Below the pieces are notes generated by a model. It saw nothing but the letters and a program-made list of their open reading frames with translations, was not told the origin of the DNA and did not search any database. A program made the translations under genes and the position numbers. Below are positions 31,328-41,890 of a stretch of DNA of 64,000 bases, in pieces. Position 1 is the stretch's first letter, and each line of letters starts with the position of its first letter. The stretch is from Artemia franciscana (taxonomy: Eukaryota; Arthropoda; Branchiopoda; Anostraca; Artemiidae): assembly GCF_032884065.1 (NCBI RefSeq), contig NC_088873.1, positions 22,929,558 to 22,993,557 on the forward strand, given 5' to 3'.

Positions 31328-34300
31328 TAAGAGTATTCAGGATAGTAGATTAACCAGAAATAGTAAAATGAAGTTTTGGCAATTAAACTGCAACAGCTTA
31401 AATAAATCGAAATTGGTAGAATTTAAGAAAATATTAATGGATGAGAACCCTACAATAGTTTGCTTGCAAGAGACATGGTGGCATAGTCCAATTATCACCA
31501 ATTTTAAGGGGTATGAAATAGCCAGAATAGACCGAGAAAATACAGGAAGCCAACAATCAAAAGGAGGAGGAGTAGCTATCTTAATAAATGAAAACCATTT
31601 CCAAATAACAGAAATATTAGATGTGAGTGATAATATGATAAATCTAGAAGTTGTTATAGTAAAATGTGTAAGAACAGATGGTGCGGCTTATACCGTGGGA
31701 AACATTTATAATAGTAATGGCCAAAACACTATAAAAAACGATCTTGACTTCATTTATCAGAAAATGGAGGGGACCAAGATCCTATGTGGAGATTTAAATG
31801 GCCACTCTATTTTGTGGGAATCTGATGGTAGACAAAATAGGTCAGGAAAGGATATTACAAATTTTGCCTATGATGTATCTGATTTAGCATTGATAACTCC
31901 AGCGGATACAGTAACATATATGAATATTCAAACTAATTATTCAAGCACCATTGACCTAACATTTGCATCCTGCCAAATCATGCAAGTAGCGGAATATAAA
32001 ACAAGGGTAGATCTTGATATAGGTAGTCCGCATTCATTAATACAAATAAGCTTTGACCTACTACCGGAAAAGGAAATGCAGTACTATAAAAAGAGGAAAT
32101 TTAATCAAGTCGAAATTAGTCATATATGTAAAAAATTAGAAGAAAATTTACCAGAAAAACTCAAGTGTCTTGAAACAGATACTAAATCGTTTATGTCAAT
32201 AATGGAATACGCAATCAAGGAAATAAGTGCAAATTGCCAAAGAAAGTTGAAAAAGGTGCATTTACACGGGTGGAATGACGAAATTCAGAAACTGGTGCAA
32301 GAGAGAAGAAAGGCCAAAAGATACTTACAGCGTCAATTTAGCACTCAGTTATACATCCAATACAAGGAGCTAGATGCAAAAGTAAAAAATAGAATAATGA
32401 ACTTAAAACGGGACACGTGGAGAAAGTTTTGTGAATCAAAGTTAAATAAAGATACCCCTATTAAGAAGATGTGGGCCACATTTAATACCTTAACCAGGAA
32501 ATTCAAAGAAAAAGCAAACAAACCAATACAGGACCCACATACTGGACAAACCACAAATGACCCTAAAACCATTGCAAATATCCTAGCGGCAGTTCTTGTC
32601 AATAAAAGGGAGCAATTACCAAGTTACTCTACGGAAGAAAACAATACTATGAAGAAACAAATTGGGGTTGCAGTCAAAGAAAAGGGAGATTATGACAAAG
32701 ACTTTGAGATAGAAGAACTGTATCATGTCATAAATAAACTACCAAAGAATAAATCTCCTGGGTTAGATGGAATTACAAATGATGTAATCAAAGAAATGGG
32801 GCCAAAGAGTAAGGATTTTTTATGTCATTTGTATAATATGTGTTTAGCGAAAGCAAGATTGCCTAGAGCATGGGATACTACCCTTATAGTGTCAATTCTC
32901 AAACAGGGTAGGAACTCGTTAAGTCCCGACAATTATAGGCCAATATCTTTGACAAGTGTGTTCAGAAAAATTCTAGAACACTTAATAAAGCACAGAATAG
33001 AAGAAAAAATAGATAAAGCTCTTAGTAGACGCCAAGTTGGTTTTAGAAAAAAACGGAGTACAATAGATGCAGTAGTTAAACTGGAAAATGAGATAAAAAT
33101 TGGAATGCAGGAAAAGAACTCAGTTTATGCAATATTTTACGACCTAACATCGGCTTTCGATTCAGTCCCATTACAACTTGTTGCACAAAAGCTTTCAATG
33201 CATATTAAAGGGAAAATGCTCGACCTAATAATCAGCTTAACTAAGATTGAAGAAACTTATGTTGCAATTAAAAATGTAATCTCGGACAAGATACAATTCA
33301 CAAAAGGTGTGCCACAGGGAGGTGTCCTAAGTCCTCTTCTTTTTAACTTAGTATTGGCAGATTTCCCGTTTAAGAATGTAGACGGCCAAATATTTGCCGA
33401 CGATATTGTCTCATGGGCAAAAGGGAGAACTCCAGAAGAAGCTAAAAAAACAATGAAGATTTCCGTCATAGAGGCAGTTAATTGGGCAAATTTAAATAAA
33501 CTGGTGTTTTCAAATAAAACTGTAGCTATGATTTTTAATGCAAATAAAAGAAATGATCTTCAGCGACTAGAGATTGATGTGGATGGCTTACATATACCAT
33601 TGGTAAACCATACCAGATATTTAGGAATGTCAATTGATCTGAAACTCAACATGAAGCTGCATATCAATAATATTTTAAGGGAAACTAGCAATAGTATTAA
33701 TCTAATGAAATGTTTAGCTGGCAAAAATTGGGGAGCTGACAGATCAATATTGAAACTTTTTTATACAGCTGCAATACGGTCAAAAATAGAGTATGCGGCT
33801 CCATTGATGGCAGAAATGTGTGACAATAATTATTACCAACTAGAAAAAATACAAAACCAAGCATTAAGAATAATTACAGGCGGAATGAGAACAACACCAA
33901 TACCAGCCTTGAGGATGGAAACGGGAATAATGTCACTTAAAGGAAGAATTCAACAACTTGCAATAAAATACATTTTGAAAATATCAGATGAAGTTAACCA
34001 CCCTAACCAAAAAGTAATACAACTACACACTTCGGAAGCTTGGAAATTTATTCCATGGAACTATGCTAAGCCACTGGTACCTGCTGTGGCCAATATTATT
34101 AGCAAATTAGGAATTAATGAAGATCTCATACAAATAAAACTAGAATCTCCAGAAATAAATTTCAAAGATGTTATTATAAATATAGATACTTATCCAGTTT
34201 GCAAGAAAGAAGACTCATTGCAGGTTAAAAGAAATTGTTTGCTCAATACATTAAGTGAAAAATATCCATCTTTTCAACAATATTACACAGATGGATCGAA

Positions 34301-35129
34301 AATAGGAGAGAAAGTAGGATATTCTGTATTATCAAAAGAAACAGGCAAAACAATAACAGGAAGACTTGAAGAAGGAGTGTCGGTTTTTGATGCAGAAATG
34401 ACAGCAATAGAAAAAGCGTTAAGAATGATTCATGGAGAATGCCCGCAAAATAGCAAAGCAGTAGTACTTTCAGATAGCAGGTCGGCGATTGCAGCAATAA
34501 AAGTAAATAGTCATAAATCTGTAATGGGAATCTATGACGAATTAAAAAAATGTCAAGAAAAAGCTATAACAGTTGGATTACAATGGTGTCCAAGCCATTG
34601 TGACATAGATGGAAATGAAAAAGCGGACAAACTAGCAAAGGAGGCTACCTTGCTAGGCTCAATAAGTTCAGAGTGCACGAATTTCTATTCAAAATATCGA
34701 AGGATTACCTGGCTATTAAAGAAATCAGAAATAAATCGGAACCTTGAAAAATCTAGTAATCGTTATGTAGAACATTTTAAAGGAAAGACTCCAAATAAAA
34801 AATATATACCAATTACACGAAAAGCAGCAAACATTATATTTCGATTGAGAACCCAACATGCCGCGACAAAAGAACACTTGAAAAAATTAAATCTAAGTGA
34901 AACAAATATGTGTGATTGTGCAGGTGATATACAGTCCATTCGACACCTATTGGAAGAGTGCCATATCACAGAAAACCTAAGGTCTGTAGTGAAACAAATA
35001 TGCGACTCATTGAACTTCAGTTATGGTGAAGTGCCATTACTATTTCCCCCACAAAGTACAAGCCATTATGCCACTCTTATTAATAGAATAGGAAATGTAC
35101 TTTCAGCTTCAAACCTTGCATGGATTTAG
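31311..35129 (+). CDS. LINE ORF2, endonuclease-reverse transcriptase-RNase H polyprotein, 1272 aa
   Basis: Endonuclease, about 20-245: QLNCNSLNK, QETWW at 53-57, GDLNGHSILW, STIDLTFA, and SPH at 239-241 where most relatives have SDH. Reverse transcriptase, about 480-790: KNKSPGLDGITNDV, DNYRPISLTSVFRK, QVGFRKKRSTIDAV, FYDLTSAFDSVP, KGVPQGGVLSPLLFN and the catalytic FADD at about 694-697. RNase H, about 988-1125: YTDGSK, DAEMTAIE, LSDSRSA, GNEKADKLAKEA. The C-terminal Cys/His segment is about 1200-1225 (CDCAGDIQSIRHLLEEC). It performs target-primed reverse transcription in the nucleus. Two starts are possible (Met1 at 31311 or Met20 at 31368, just before the endonuclease); the first overlaps ORF1 by 17 nt, suggesting coupled or shifted initiation. 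The single open frame suggests this could be a competent copy. Confidence 0.93.
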   Translation: MNPGPSKSIQDSRLTRNSKMKFWQLNCNSLNKSKLVEFKKILMDENPTIVCLQETWWHSPIITNFKGYEIARIDRENTGSQQSKGGGVAILINENHFQITEILDVSDNMINLEVVIVKCVRTDGAAYTVGNIYNSNGQNTIKNDLDFIYQKMEGTKILCGDLNGHSILWESDGRQNRSGKDITNFAYDVSDLALITPADTVTYMNIQTNYSSTIDLTFASCQIMQVAEYKTRVDLDIGSPHSLIQISFDLLPEKEMQYYKKRKFNQVEISHICKKLEENLPEKLKCLETDTKSFMSIMEYAIKEISANCQRKLKKVHLHGWNDEIQKLVQERRKAKRYLQRQFSTQLYIQYKELDAKVKNRIMNLKRDTWRKFCESKLNKDTPIKKMWATFNTLTRKFKEKANKPIQDPHTGQTTNDPKTIANILAAVLVNKREQLPSYSTEENNTMKKQIGVAVKEKGDYDKDFEIEELYHVINKLPKNKSPGLDGITNDVIKEMGPKSKDFLCHLYNMCLAKARLPRAWDTTLIVSILKQGRNSLSPDNYRPISLTSVFRKILEHLIKHRIEEKIDKALSRRQVGFRKKRSTIDAVVKLENEIKIGMQEKNSVYAIFYDLTSAFDSVPLQLVAQKLSMHIKGKMLDLIISLTKIEETYVAIKNVISDKIQFTKGVPQGGVLSPLLFNLVLADFPFKNVDGQIFADDIVSWAKGRTPEEAKKTMKISVIEAVNWANLNKLVFSNKTVAMIFNANKRNDLQRLEIDVDGLHIPLVNHTRYLGMSIDLKLNMKLHINNILRETSNSINLMKCLAGKNWGADRSILKLFYTAAIRSKIEYAAPLMAEMCDNNYYQLEKIQNQALRIITGGMRTTPIPALRMETGIMSLKGRIQQLAIKYILKISDEVNHPNQKVIQLHTSEAWKFIPWNYAKPLVPAVANIISKLGINEDLIQIKLESPEINFKDVIINIDTYPVCKKEDSLQVKRNCLLNTLSEKYPSFQQYYTDGSKIGEKVGYSVLSKETGKTITGRLEEGVSVFDAEMTAIEKALRMIHGECPQNSKAVVLSDSRSAIAAIKVNSHKSVMGIYDELKKCQEKAITVGLQWCPSHCDIDGNEKADKLAKEATLLGSISSECTNFYSKYRRITWLLKKSEINRNLEKSSNRYVEHFKGKTPNKKYIPITRKAANIIFRLRTQHAATKEHLKKLNLSETNMCDCAGDIQSIRHLLEECHITENLRSVVKQICDSLNFSYGEVPLLFPPQSTSHYATLINRIGNVLSASNLAWI

Positions 35130-35144
35130 TTAGGATTTAAGTGG

Positions 35145-35216
35145 AATAAATAAAGAATTGCATGGAGATTATGCATTTGCGTCTCCAGATAACCAATCAA
35201 GAAGAAGAAGAAGAAG
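35145..35216 (+). promoter_or_regulatory. LINE 3' end: polyadenylation-like AATAAATAAA and (AAG)n tail
   Basis: AATAAATAAA starts at 35145. The element ends with five AAG repeats directly before the target duplication. Simple-repeat tails instead of poly(A) are known in the I-type LINE group. Confidence 0.75.
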
Positions 35217-35230
35217 ACTTGCTTTTCCGG
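35217..35230. repeat. target-site duplication, 3' copy
   Basis: ACTTGCTTTTCCGG, identical to 29993-30006. Confidence 0.95.
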
Positions 35231-35273
35231 AGAAAAGGTTATAGGCTGGGCTATCTAAAAAGATTTCACAGCC

Positions 35274-35530
35274 AAGTTGATTAATTTAGTGTTTCTGGGG
35301 CAGTGTTGTTTGTGAGTTAGTTGGTTTACAGAATAGTTTCTGAGGTAACCTTTTTTTCCAGCTAGTTGGAAAAGGAAAATCCCTTCTGGGGCAAAGTTTC
35401 TCATCAGCTAGTTGGTTATAGGTTAGGGGAAAAGTTATTTGCCAACTAGATGGTTAACAGAAAATTTTCTGAGGCAATGTTTGTTTCTAGCTAGTTGGAA
35501 AGAATTGCTGGGGAGATATTACTTGTCAAC
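35274..35530. repeat. 45-bp minisatellite, second array (about 6 units)
   Basis: Same unit as 29067-29379, including the truncated last unit GCTGGGGAGATATTACTTGT shared by both arrays; units here are more uneven in length. Confidence 0.75.
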
Positions 35531-35732
35531 TAGTTTATATTAGCCTAGGTCAATGCTATTTTTTCCATTTGTCAAAGGGTGGTTTCCCAGCATAGGCCTA
35601 CTCAGATCCATCCTGCCTTATGCACGTCTGTCTTATAAAATTGAGGCAAACTGCTAATATGGCCTATTAAAATAGCTTATAGCCTACCTTTAACTTTGAT
35701 TTAGATTTTTGCCAAAGCTAGGCTATTTGGTT
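35531..35732. other. spacer between minisatellite arrays
   Basis: About 200 bp with CTAGGCT/AGCCTAG phrases; no known element. Confidence 0.5.
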
Positions 35733-35985
35733 AATGAAAATTCTCTAGGGAAAAGTTACTTGCCAACTAAATGGTTAACAGAAGAGTTTCTGGGGTAATC
35801 TTGTTTGCCAACTAGATGGTTAAAAGAATTGTTTCTGTGGCAACCACTTTTCCCAGCTAGTTGGAAAAGGAGATGTTTTCTGGGGCAAAGTTTTTCATTA
35901 GCTAGTTAGTTAATGAAAAATTTTCTGGGGAAAGCTGTTTGCCAACTATATGGTTAACAAAAGTGTTTCTGGGGCAAAGTTTTTG
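35733..35985. repeat. 45-bp minisatellite, third array (about 6 units), cut by the foldback element
   Basis: Units such as TAGATGGTTAAAAGAATTG followed by GTTTCTGTGGCAACC parallel units 2-5 of the 29067 array in order. The array stops where the foldback element begins at 35986. Confidence 0.75.
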
Positions 35986-36612
35986 GTAAAATTCTAGTTA
36001 ATTGACTTCTTGCTATCTCGGAAAGGGTTTAGGTTAGGAAAAATGAAACTTTCAGGGATGGGTCTAGTATGTCCCCGGGAAGGTATTTTAAAGTACCCAC
36101 CTCTACTCCTCCCTCTAGAGGGCCCTGAAATTTGCCTACATGACAGGTCTATACCTATTGAAATTTTGACAAAACAACGTTTTACCTTAATTGTCAGTTA
36201 CTAGTTGCTCTTTCTCTGCCTTTAGTTCTGTTCTGTTAAAATGCATTTCCTGTTATTTGAGTAGAATTTTGAGCCATATCAATGTTTTTTTTTTCAAAAT
36301 TTAGTAAATGTATTTGCATATTTTTAAAACCTTATAAAATGGAATTGAGCAAAGTTATGAAGCTGAAAACAATTTTTTTGTCCTTCAATTAAGCAGAAGA
36401 TCTATTTTGCAAGGTTTCACTTTTGTAACACACATATTTTTAAAGGTTATCAAAGGTCAGGGTCTCTCTAGAGAGAGAAGGAATAGAGGTAATTGCTTCA
36501 AAATACCTTCCTAGGACATACTTTAGTCTGTAGATTCATCCCTGAAAGTTTCATTTTCCTAACCTAAACCCTTTCTGAGATAGCAAGAAGTCAATTAACT
36601 AGAATTTTACTG
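35986..36612. mobile_element. foldback element, long-inverted-repeat family, copy 2 (best preserved)
   Basis: The left arm, starting GTAAAATTCTAGTTAATTGA at 35986 and running to about 36130, is mirrored by the right arm at about 36465-36612; high identity extends over more than 100 bp. The central 36200-36450 matches the centre of copy 1 (10510-10740). No ORF. After the element, sequence continues with the block also found after the minisatellite at 29388, showing that it inserted into that composite repeat. I see no clear target duplication. Confidence 0.75.
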
Positions 36613-36730
36613 AAATTACAAATTACTTGAGGTTTAGTAAGGATTTGAGTTGGGCTAAGAATTGTAACAAGTTAAGCTAGTTTGCATTTCACCTAAAGAA
36701 GACAAGAACTGGCTAACTACTGCATTCAGT
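36613..36730. repeat. block shared with 29388-29510
   Basis: Near-identical in order to 29388-29510; continues the interrupted minisatellite composite. Confidence 0.75.
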
Positions 36731-38792
36731 TCACCTTCCTCCATCAAACTTCCCTGAAAAATTTTGCCTTTGCACCCTTAGGCATTATTGTAATAATAGT
36801 CACTCTAGTAGTGTTAGTAGCACTAGTAGTATTATGAATTGTACTAGCACTAGTACTAGTAGTAGCAGTAGTATTCACATTTTGCCTTATGGTCAGTTGA
36901 ACATCCCACTGATCAAGTCCTGGGAGTTTCAATTCAATACAATTAGCCATTGCTATGACATTACTAATATATCCTTTTGATAAGCTTTATATTCATATAC
37001 AAATTGAAATTTTTACCTTAATGCTCTTAGCCTTACAAGTAGTACTTGAAGTAGTAGTAGTAGTAGTAAATGTATTAGTGGTTGTAGTATTAGTGGTAGC
37101 ATGCATATATTGTTTTTTGTTCAATTGATCTTCCCCTTTAAGCATTCTCTGAAAGTTCCAACATAATATCCAAATCCACTCTTGAGATATGCTTTTTTGA
37201 CCATCTGCATGCATGTACTCTCTTTTTTATTTAATTCAAATTTCCTCTCAATATTTTCTCAAAGTTTCTCCTTAATAGACTTAGCCTTAATAGCAATGGC
37301 ATCATAGTAGCAGTGGTGGTTGTAAGAGAATTAGTAGCAGTAGTAGTGATGTATTAGTTATAGGATTAACAGAAAAAGCAGCAGTATTAAAAGCTGTAGT
37401 AGGAATATACATATTGCCTTTTGGTCAATTGAACATCCCCCTCATGATACCCCTGAAGTTTCACTTTGATAAGGTAAATTGTTCTGAAATTATTGCTGAT
37501 GTGCCTTCTTGACCTCCTGTGACACCCTTTTCATCTTAATACTCTGAGCCTTATAGAGTAGTAGTTGGAGTAGTTTAATAGCAGTAGTAGTAGTGATAGT
37601 AGCAGTGGTTGTAGTGTTATTAGTAGCATGCACATTATCTTTGGTCAATTTATCTTCCAATTTAGGTATTCTCTGAAGGTTCCAATTTAATACCCAAATC
37701 CATTTTAAAGTTATGCCCTTTTGACAATTTGTATGCACATAGTGTGTTTTGTTTAATTCCAATTCCCCTTCAATATTCTGTCAAATTTTATCTTCATATG
37801 TGTAGCCTTAATAGTACTAGTATTGTAGTAACAGTGTAGTAGTAAGAGCAGTGGTAGCAGTAGTAGAAGGTGCATGTTGCCTTTTGGTCCTCATATGCTC
37901 ATTTCAATATCCTCAGCCTTGGTAGTACTCAATACAGAAGCAGCAGTTTAAGTGGTGGTAGTAGTAGGAGTGGTGGTATTTGTAGTAGTAGCTGTAGCAT
38001 GCAAATACTGCCTTTTCGGTCAATTGATCACCTCCCTTGTCATTTCCTGAAAATTCCAAATTAATATATTCACTCATTCCTCAGTTACACCCTTTTGACA
38101 ACCCACATCAACATAATATGTTTTAATTTAGTTCAACACTCCCCTCAACATTTTCTGAAAAGCTCACCTGAATGTCCTTTGTGTTTGTGGAAAGTAAAGG
38201 TCAAACCTGCATACCTTCCTCAATAAGATATATGTAAACAAGAAACAAATTGCCTGACTTACAACCCTTGCCCCTTCAAGTCGGAGTTTGTCAACCCTGG
38301 AGGCATTGTTATGTGAACTATGGACTATTTTGAACAAAACAGCTATCTTGAAATTTCAATCAGATGAGTTTTAGCTAGTTACCCTCCATCACTTATTACT
38401 CTTAAATCAGAACTAGAACTTTCCATTTTCCATTGAACAAGCCTCATCTAAAGTTTGTAAAACCTCCCTTCAATAAAAATTGTATATGCCGCTTGGGGAT
38501 AACTTACAGCCCATGCCCCCAGGCTCTAGGGGGTCATTTTAACCCCAAAGGCTTTGTTTTATGATCTTTGGATTATTTTGAACATAATGGTTTTCTAAGA
38601 ATTCTATTGATGGATTTGCAGAAAGGAGAATGGGGGGGGGGTTGGCTAGTTGCCCTCCAAACACTTTCGTCTCATAAAAATAGCAATAGAACTTCTGATT
38701 TCCAGTCAAATGAACCCCCTCTGAAGTTTATACAACCATCCCTACTACAAAACCTTATATGTTATTAATAGGTAACTGGTATAACTTATGGC
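36722..38792. repeat. unclassified large repeat, tandem copy A, 5' part
   Basis: First an AGT-rich module with six degenerate units, each marked by TTGCCTTTTGGTCAATTGA-like phrases (36888, 37106, 37411, 37635, 37878, 38009; spacing about 130-305). Then the TGCCCTCCAA module (38160-38780). It aligns in order with 42125-44150 of copy B. Trinucleotide runs of TAG/AGT give small spurious frames of poly-Thr on the - strand. No protein domain. Confidence 0.7.
38785..38792. repeat. hAT target-site duplication, left copy
   Basis: CTTATGGC, versus CTTATAGT at 40527-40534 (6 of 8 identical). The uninterrupted sister copy near 44148 reads ATAACTTATAACCCTTGC. Confidence 0.7.
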
Positions 38793-39084
38793 CAGGGCTG
38801 GATTAACTAGGTGCAGGGCCCAATTGGAATTTTTTTGGCAGGGCCCCTTCTGTATATTAAATTTTTAAGCAAAATTCAAATCCAGCATATAAGTAAACAT
38901 ATAATGACTTGTGAATAACACTGGCATAGTTTTTAACATCTTTGTAGGTTTCTACTGGGTTTTATGCCACACTTTGTTGACATGAATGATTGTGATGGTG
39001 CTTTTCTTCTAATATAATATTTTTTTGGTACTTGTTTAAAGTAGGTCAATCCTACTAGAATATACCAAAATATGATACAAATAT

Positions 39085-39325
39085 AATAATTTAGAAAAAA
39101 AATTTGGGCTACATATTTGTTCATTAGGGGGTGGGGTGGGTGGTACAGTATAGCAGATCTGCATGCAAAATGTATTAGCTACAATTATTCTGCATATTAT
39201 GATGTAAGAATTGTTTTCTAATTTCTTGCGGTCCAGATACTTTACCCCCACCCTCGTAATGGGCAAATATATAGCCCAAATTATACAAGTCCAATGTATT
39301 CTGTCACCAGTTGCTTGTTTTCCAC
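39085..39325. mobile_element. MITE nested in the hAT element
   Basis: Inverted ends: TTGGGCTACATATTTGTTCA with GTGGGGTGG on the left, and CCCCACCCTCGTAATGGGC with AAATATATAGCCCAAATT on the right. The outer flank GTGACAGAATACATTGGAC (- strand) matches 19110. Same family as the inner part of 10169-10442. Confidence 0.6.
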
Positions 39326-40186
39326 TGAGCATAAGCAAATTGATTCTTAGTAAAGACAGGTAAAACCGGTTTGTTCTTGACCATGTATCACCATGTTCAC
39401 AAGTGCCCTTTTTTCTTCTGCACTTTCATTTTGACTCGTTCTGATTCTTGCTGTTCTTTAAACCACAGTTATTTGTTCTTCACTGTCATTTTTTACATTC
39501 TTGATACTTGCTTTAACGTGTCTGCTAGCCCTACAATTCTTTGTTCTTCACTTTCATCTTTGACAAGTTCTGACTCCTGCTGTTGCTTGTAATTCTTGCT
39601 GCTGATTATCTTCTAACTGCATATTTCTTTTTTCTTGTGATCATGTATCTTCTAACCATGGATTTCTCTGCTCTTCATTTTCATTTTGATTTGTTCTCAT
39701 CCTCATTGTGACATGCCTTGTAATGTCATATTTCTTTTGTTCTTCACTTTCGTTTTTTAGTCATTGTGATTCTTGCTGCCACTTATCTTTTAACTGCATA
39801 TTTCTATGTTCTTTAATTTCGTTTTTGACTGGTTCTGATTTTTGGTTTCACTAATATTTTAATTACATATTCTCTTCTATTTTTATTTTTGTTTATTATT
39901 GCTTTAGACATTTTTCAGAGCCTTTTGCTTTGCTTGGATTGGTCTGGGCTGCTCATTATCATCTGTTGTACATTTACATTTCTCAGGTTATTTTTTTGAT
40001 CTTGTTTCATTTGATGGTCCATTATGTTCATTTTGAGTTTACAGTTTTGTCCTCTTTTGTTCTTTTTTGTGTCCATTTTGTGCTAACGTTTATTTAACGT
40101 TTATTTAACGTTTGTGTCCCCTTGATGTTATGAAACTACTCAAAATGCTTATAAAAATTCACATCACAGAATATGGCCACATGAAT

Positions 40187-40450
40187 TTACTTGTTTCTAA
40201 ATTTTTGTTCTGCAAATGCTTCGAAGACGATTTTAAAGTCTATTTGGCTAGCGTATTTACTTTCAGTCAACATGATTGCTAAACTATTTAGTGTATCATG
40301 ATTTATTGTTGATATCACATGTTTTTTTTTTTTTTTTGTTTTTTTTTTACTTATTCTTATTTTTAGCCTTGACAATGATCTCTCTCCAGAAGCAATGCTT
40401 ACTGGAATTGTTAAGAACATTTCACAATTTCGAAAATCAATTTTTCATTT
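40187..40450 (-). pseudogene. hAT transposase C-terminal dimerisation domain remnant
   Basis: Starts MFLTIPVSIASGERSLSRLK, the highly conserved 'SVASGERSFSKLK' entry of the hAT dimerisation domain. It continues after an A-rich stretch encoding only Lys/Thr with INHDTLNSLAIMLTE and IDFKIVFEAFAEQKFRNK, then stop. The poly-Lys stretch of about 10 codons where relatives have an 'NYLRSTMSQ'-type segment looks like a slippage expansion. The family is the ZMYM/hAT-5-like group, judged by the tail. Confidence 0.8.
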
Positions 40451-40534
40451 TGATGGCAGTGCAGGGTCCTTTTAAACGCAGGGTCCGATTGGGCCCAATT
40501 GTTCCAATTGCCCTTTTCTGACCCTGCTTATAGT

Positions 40535-41890
40535 CCTTGCCCTGTGGGCTATGCTGTCATCCCTTGAGATAAGACTTGTTCTTTTTTTTTTTTTTTTATT
40601 TCTGGTTGTTTTTCTGGTCATGGTGGAACCCCTGGTGCAGGGAAAAAATTCCCTGGAAATCCCCCATGAAAAGTTTTTTCCATAGGATTTCTCCTGTTTA
40701 TAATTCCCCCATGACAAATTTCTCCCCTGTGAAATCTCCCCCCCCCCCTTCTACATAAAAATCCCCCAGAAAAGTCTAACTCTGCTGAACATTTCTGTGG
40801 ACAATTCTCCTAGAGTATCTCGACATGAAAAATGGGGTCGCCAGCTAGAAATTAAGACAAATTTCATATATGAATTCTGGCATTTTCTTCTGTATAAAAT
40901 TTCCTTTTGGAAACTTCACCCCCTGGAAACTTCCATCCCAATAGGAAATTCCCATCCATAAAAAATACCCCCCCCCCCTGAAAAATGTCTGCATACTTCC
41001 CAATAACCAATATTGTATGTAAATATTGGACAAATTTTGTAACGTGTTGCCCTTTCTCTGGGGCTGTGGGGGTCATTTCATCTCCAAAGATATAATTATT
41101 GGACATTTCAACTGTACTGAACAAAATGGTCATCTTAAAGATTTAATTGAACGACTGTGGACAACATTGGGCATGGGGGAGGTAGTTGCCCTCCAATTTT
41201 TTTGTCACTTTAAAAGAGCACTACAACTTTTATTTTCCATTCAAATGAGCCCTCTCTCAAATTTCTAGGACTATTGTTTTGATACCATTACCCCTGGGAA
41301 GAACAAAAAATAAACTTGCATCCATAATCTTTCTTCTAGCAAAGCATATTAAATTCCACATTTTTAAAGATGGAAGCTTTAAACTCTTGAGTGGACTTCT
41401 CTAATATGCTGAATCTGATGGTGGAATTTTCATTAAGATTTATTTACTTGTAGGGATGTTTCCCTCCTTTTTTGAAAATCAAGCAAATTTTCTCAGAGTT
41501 GTAGCTTTTGGTGGGTAACATTGAACTTAATGAATTTTAGATTTTTGGAATCAACATAAAAAGATAATTTTTTAATTGATCTGTTGTTATTAAAATTATG
41601 TTTTTAGTGTTCGGTTACTATTGGGTCCAGTTGCTTCTTAATTACAGCTTGTTACCATCAACTGTTTGATACTTCCAGGAAAAATACATTATTTCACATT
41701 TCTGAAGATACTAGCTTAAAAGCTCTACATTTGCTTTCTCTTATATGCTAATCCTAATGGTGTGATTTTCATCAAGATTGCTGACTTTTGGGGTTCTTTC
41801 CCCTTTTCTGAAAAATCAGGCAAATTTGTGCAGGCTTGTAGCTTTTGATGGGTAAAATTAAACTTGATGAATTTTATATATTTGGAATCA
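40535..41890. repeat. unclassified large repeat, tandem copy A, 3' part
   Basis: It continues copy A after the hAT insertion: GTCCTTGCCCTGTGGGCT, the GAAAAGTTTTTTCC/ACTTCCCAATAACC module (40560-41300) and a 3' module with GGAATCAACATAAAAAG, TTTTTAGTGTTCGGTTACTA and TTGGGTCCAGTTGC (41300-41890). It aligns with 44150-45450. It contains C9 and G9 homopolymers. Confidence 0.7.

Larger units (their letters stand above)
30007..35216 (+). mobile_element. full-length LINE, I-group type (EN-RT-RNase H), apparently intact
   Basis: 5210 bp between perfect 14-bp target duplications. Layout: a 118-bp 5' UTR beginning GAGTTCACTTTC, ORF1 (30125-31327), ORF2 (31311-35129, overlapping ORF1 by 17 nt in the +1 frame), an 87-bp 3' UTR with AATAAATAAA at 35145, and a short (AAG)n tail instead of poly(A). 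Three zinc knuckles in ORF1 and EN-RT-RNase H order in ORF2 place it in the I group (I/Nimb/LOA-like); I cannot name the family. Open frames, exact flanking repeats and a non-eroded tail all say the insertion is recent. It landed in an older repeat block next to a 45-bp minisatellite. Confidence 0.93.
38793..40526 (-). mobile_element. hAT element, internally decayed, inserted in copy A
   Basis: It starts CAGGGCTGGATTAAC at 38793 and ends with the inverted relative CAGGGTCAG at 40526. Both ends are followed by GGGCCCAATTGG-type sub-terminal sequence. It is flanked by an 8-bp target duplication and absent from the sister copy at about 44150. A hAT dimerisation-domain remnant lies at 40187-40450 on the - strand, which fixes orientation. 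Most of the transposase is gone or unrecognisable in 39340-40180. A MITE sits inside at 39085-39325. Confidence 0.85.

Noticed and set aside
36744-37762. Thr-rich (poly-Thr) - strand ORFs
   Set aside because: Translations of degenerate AGT/TAG trinucleotide runs in the unclassified repeat.
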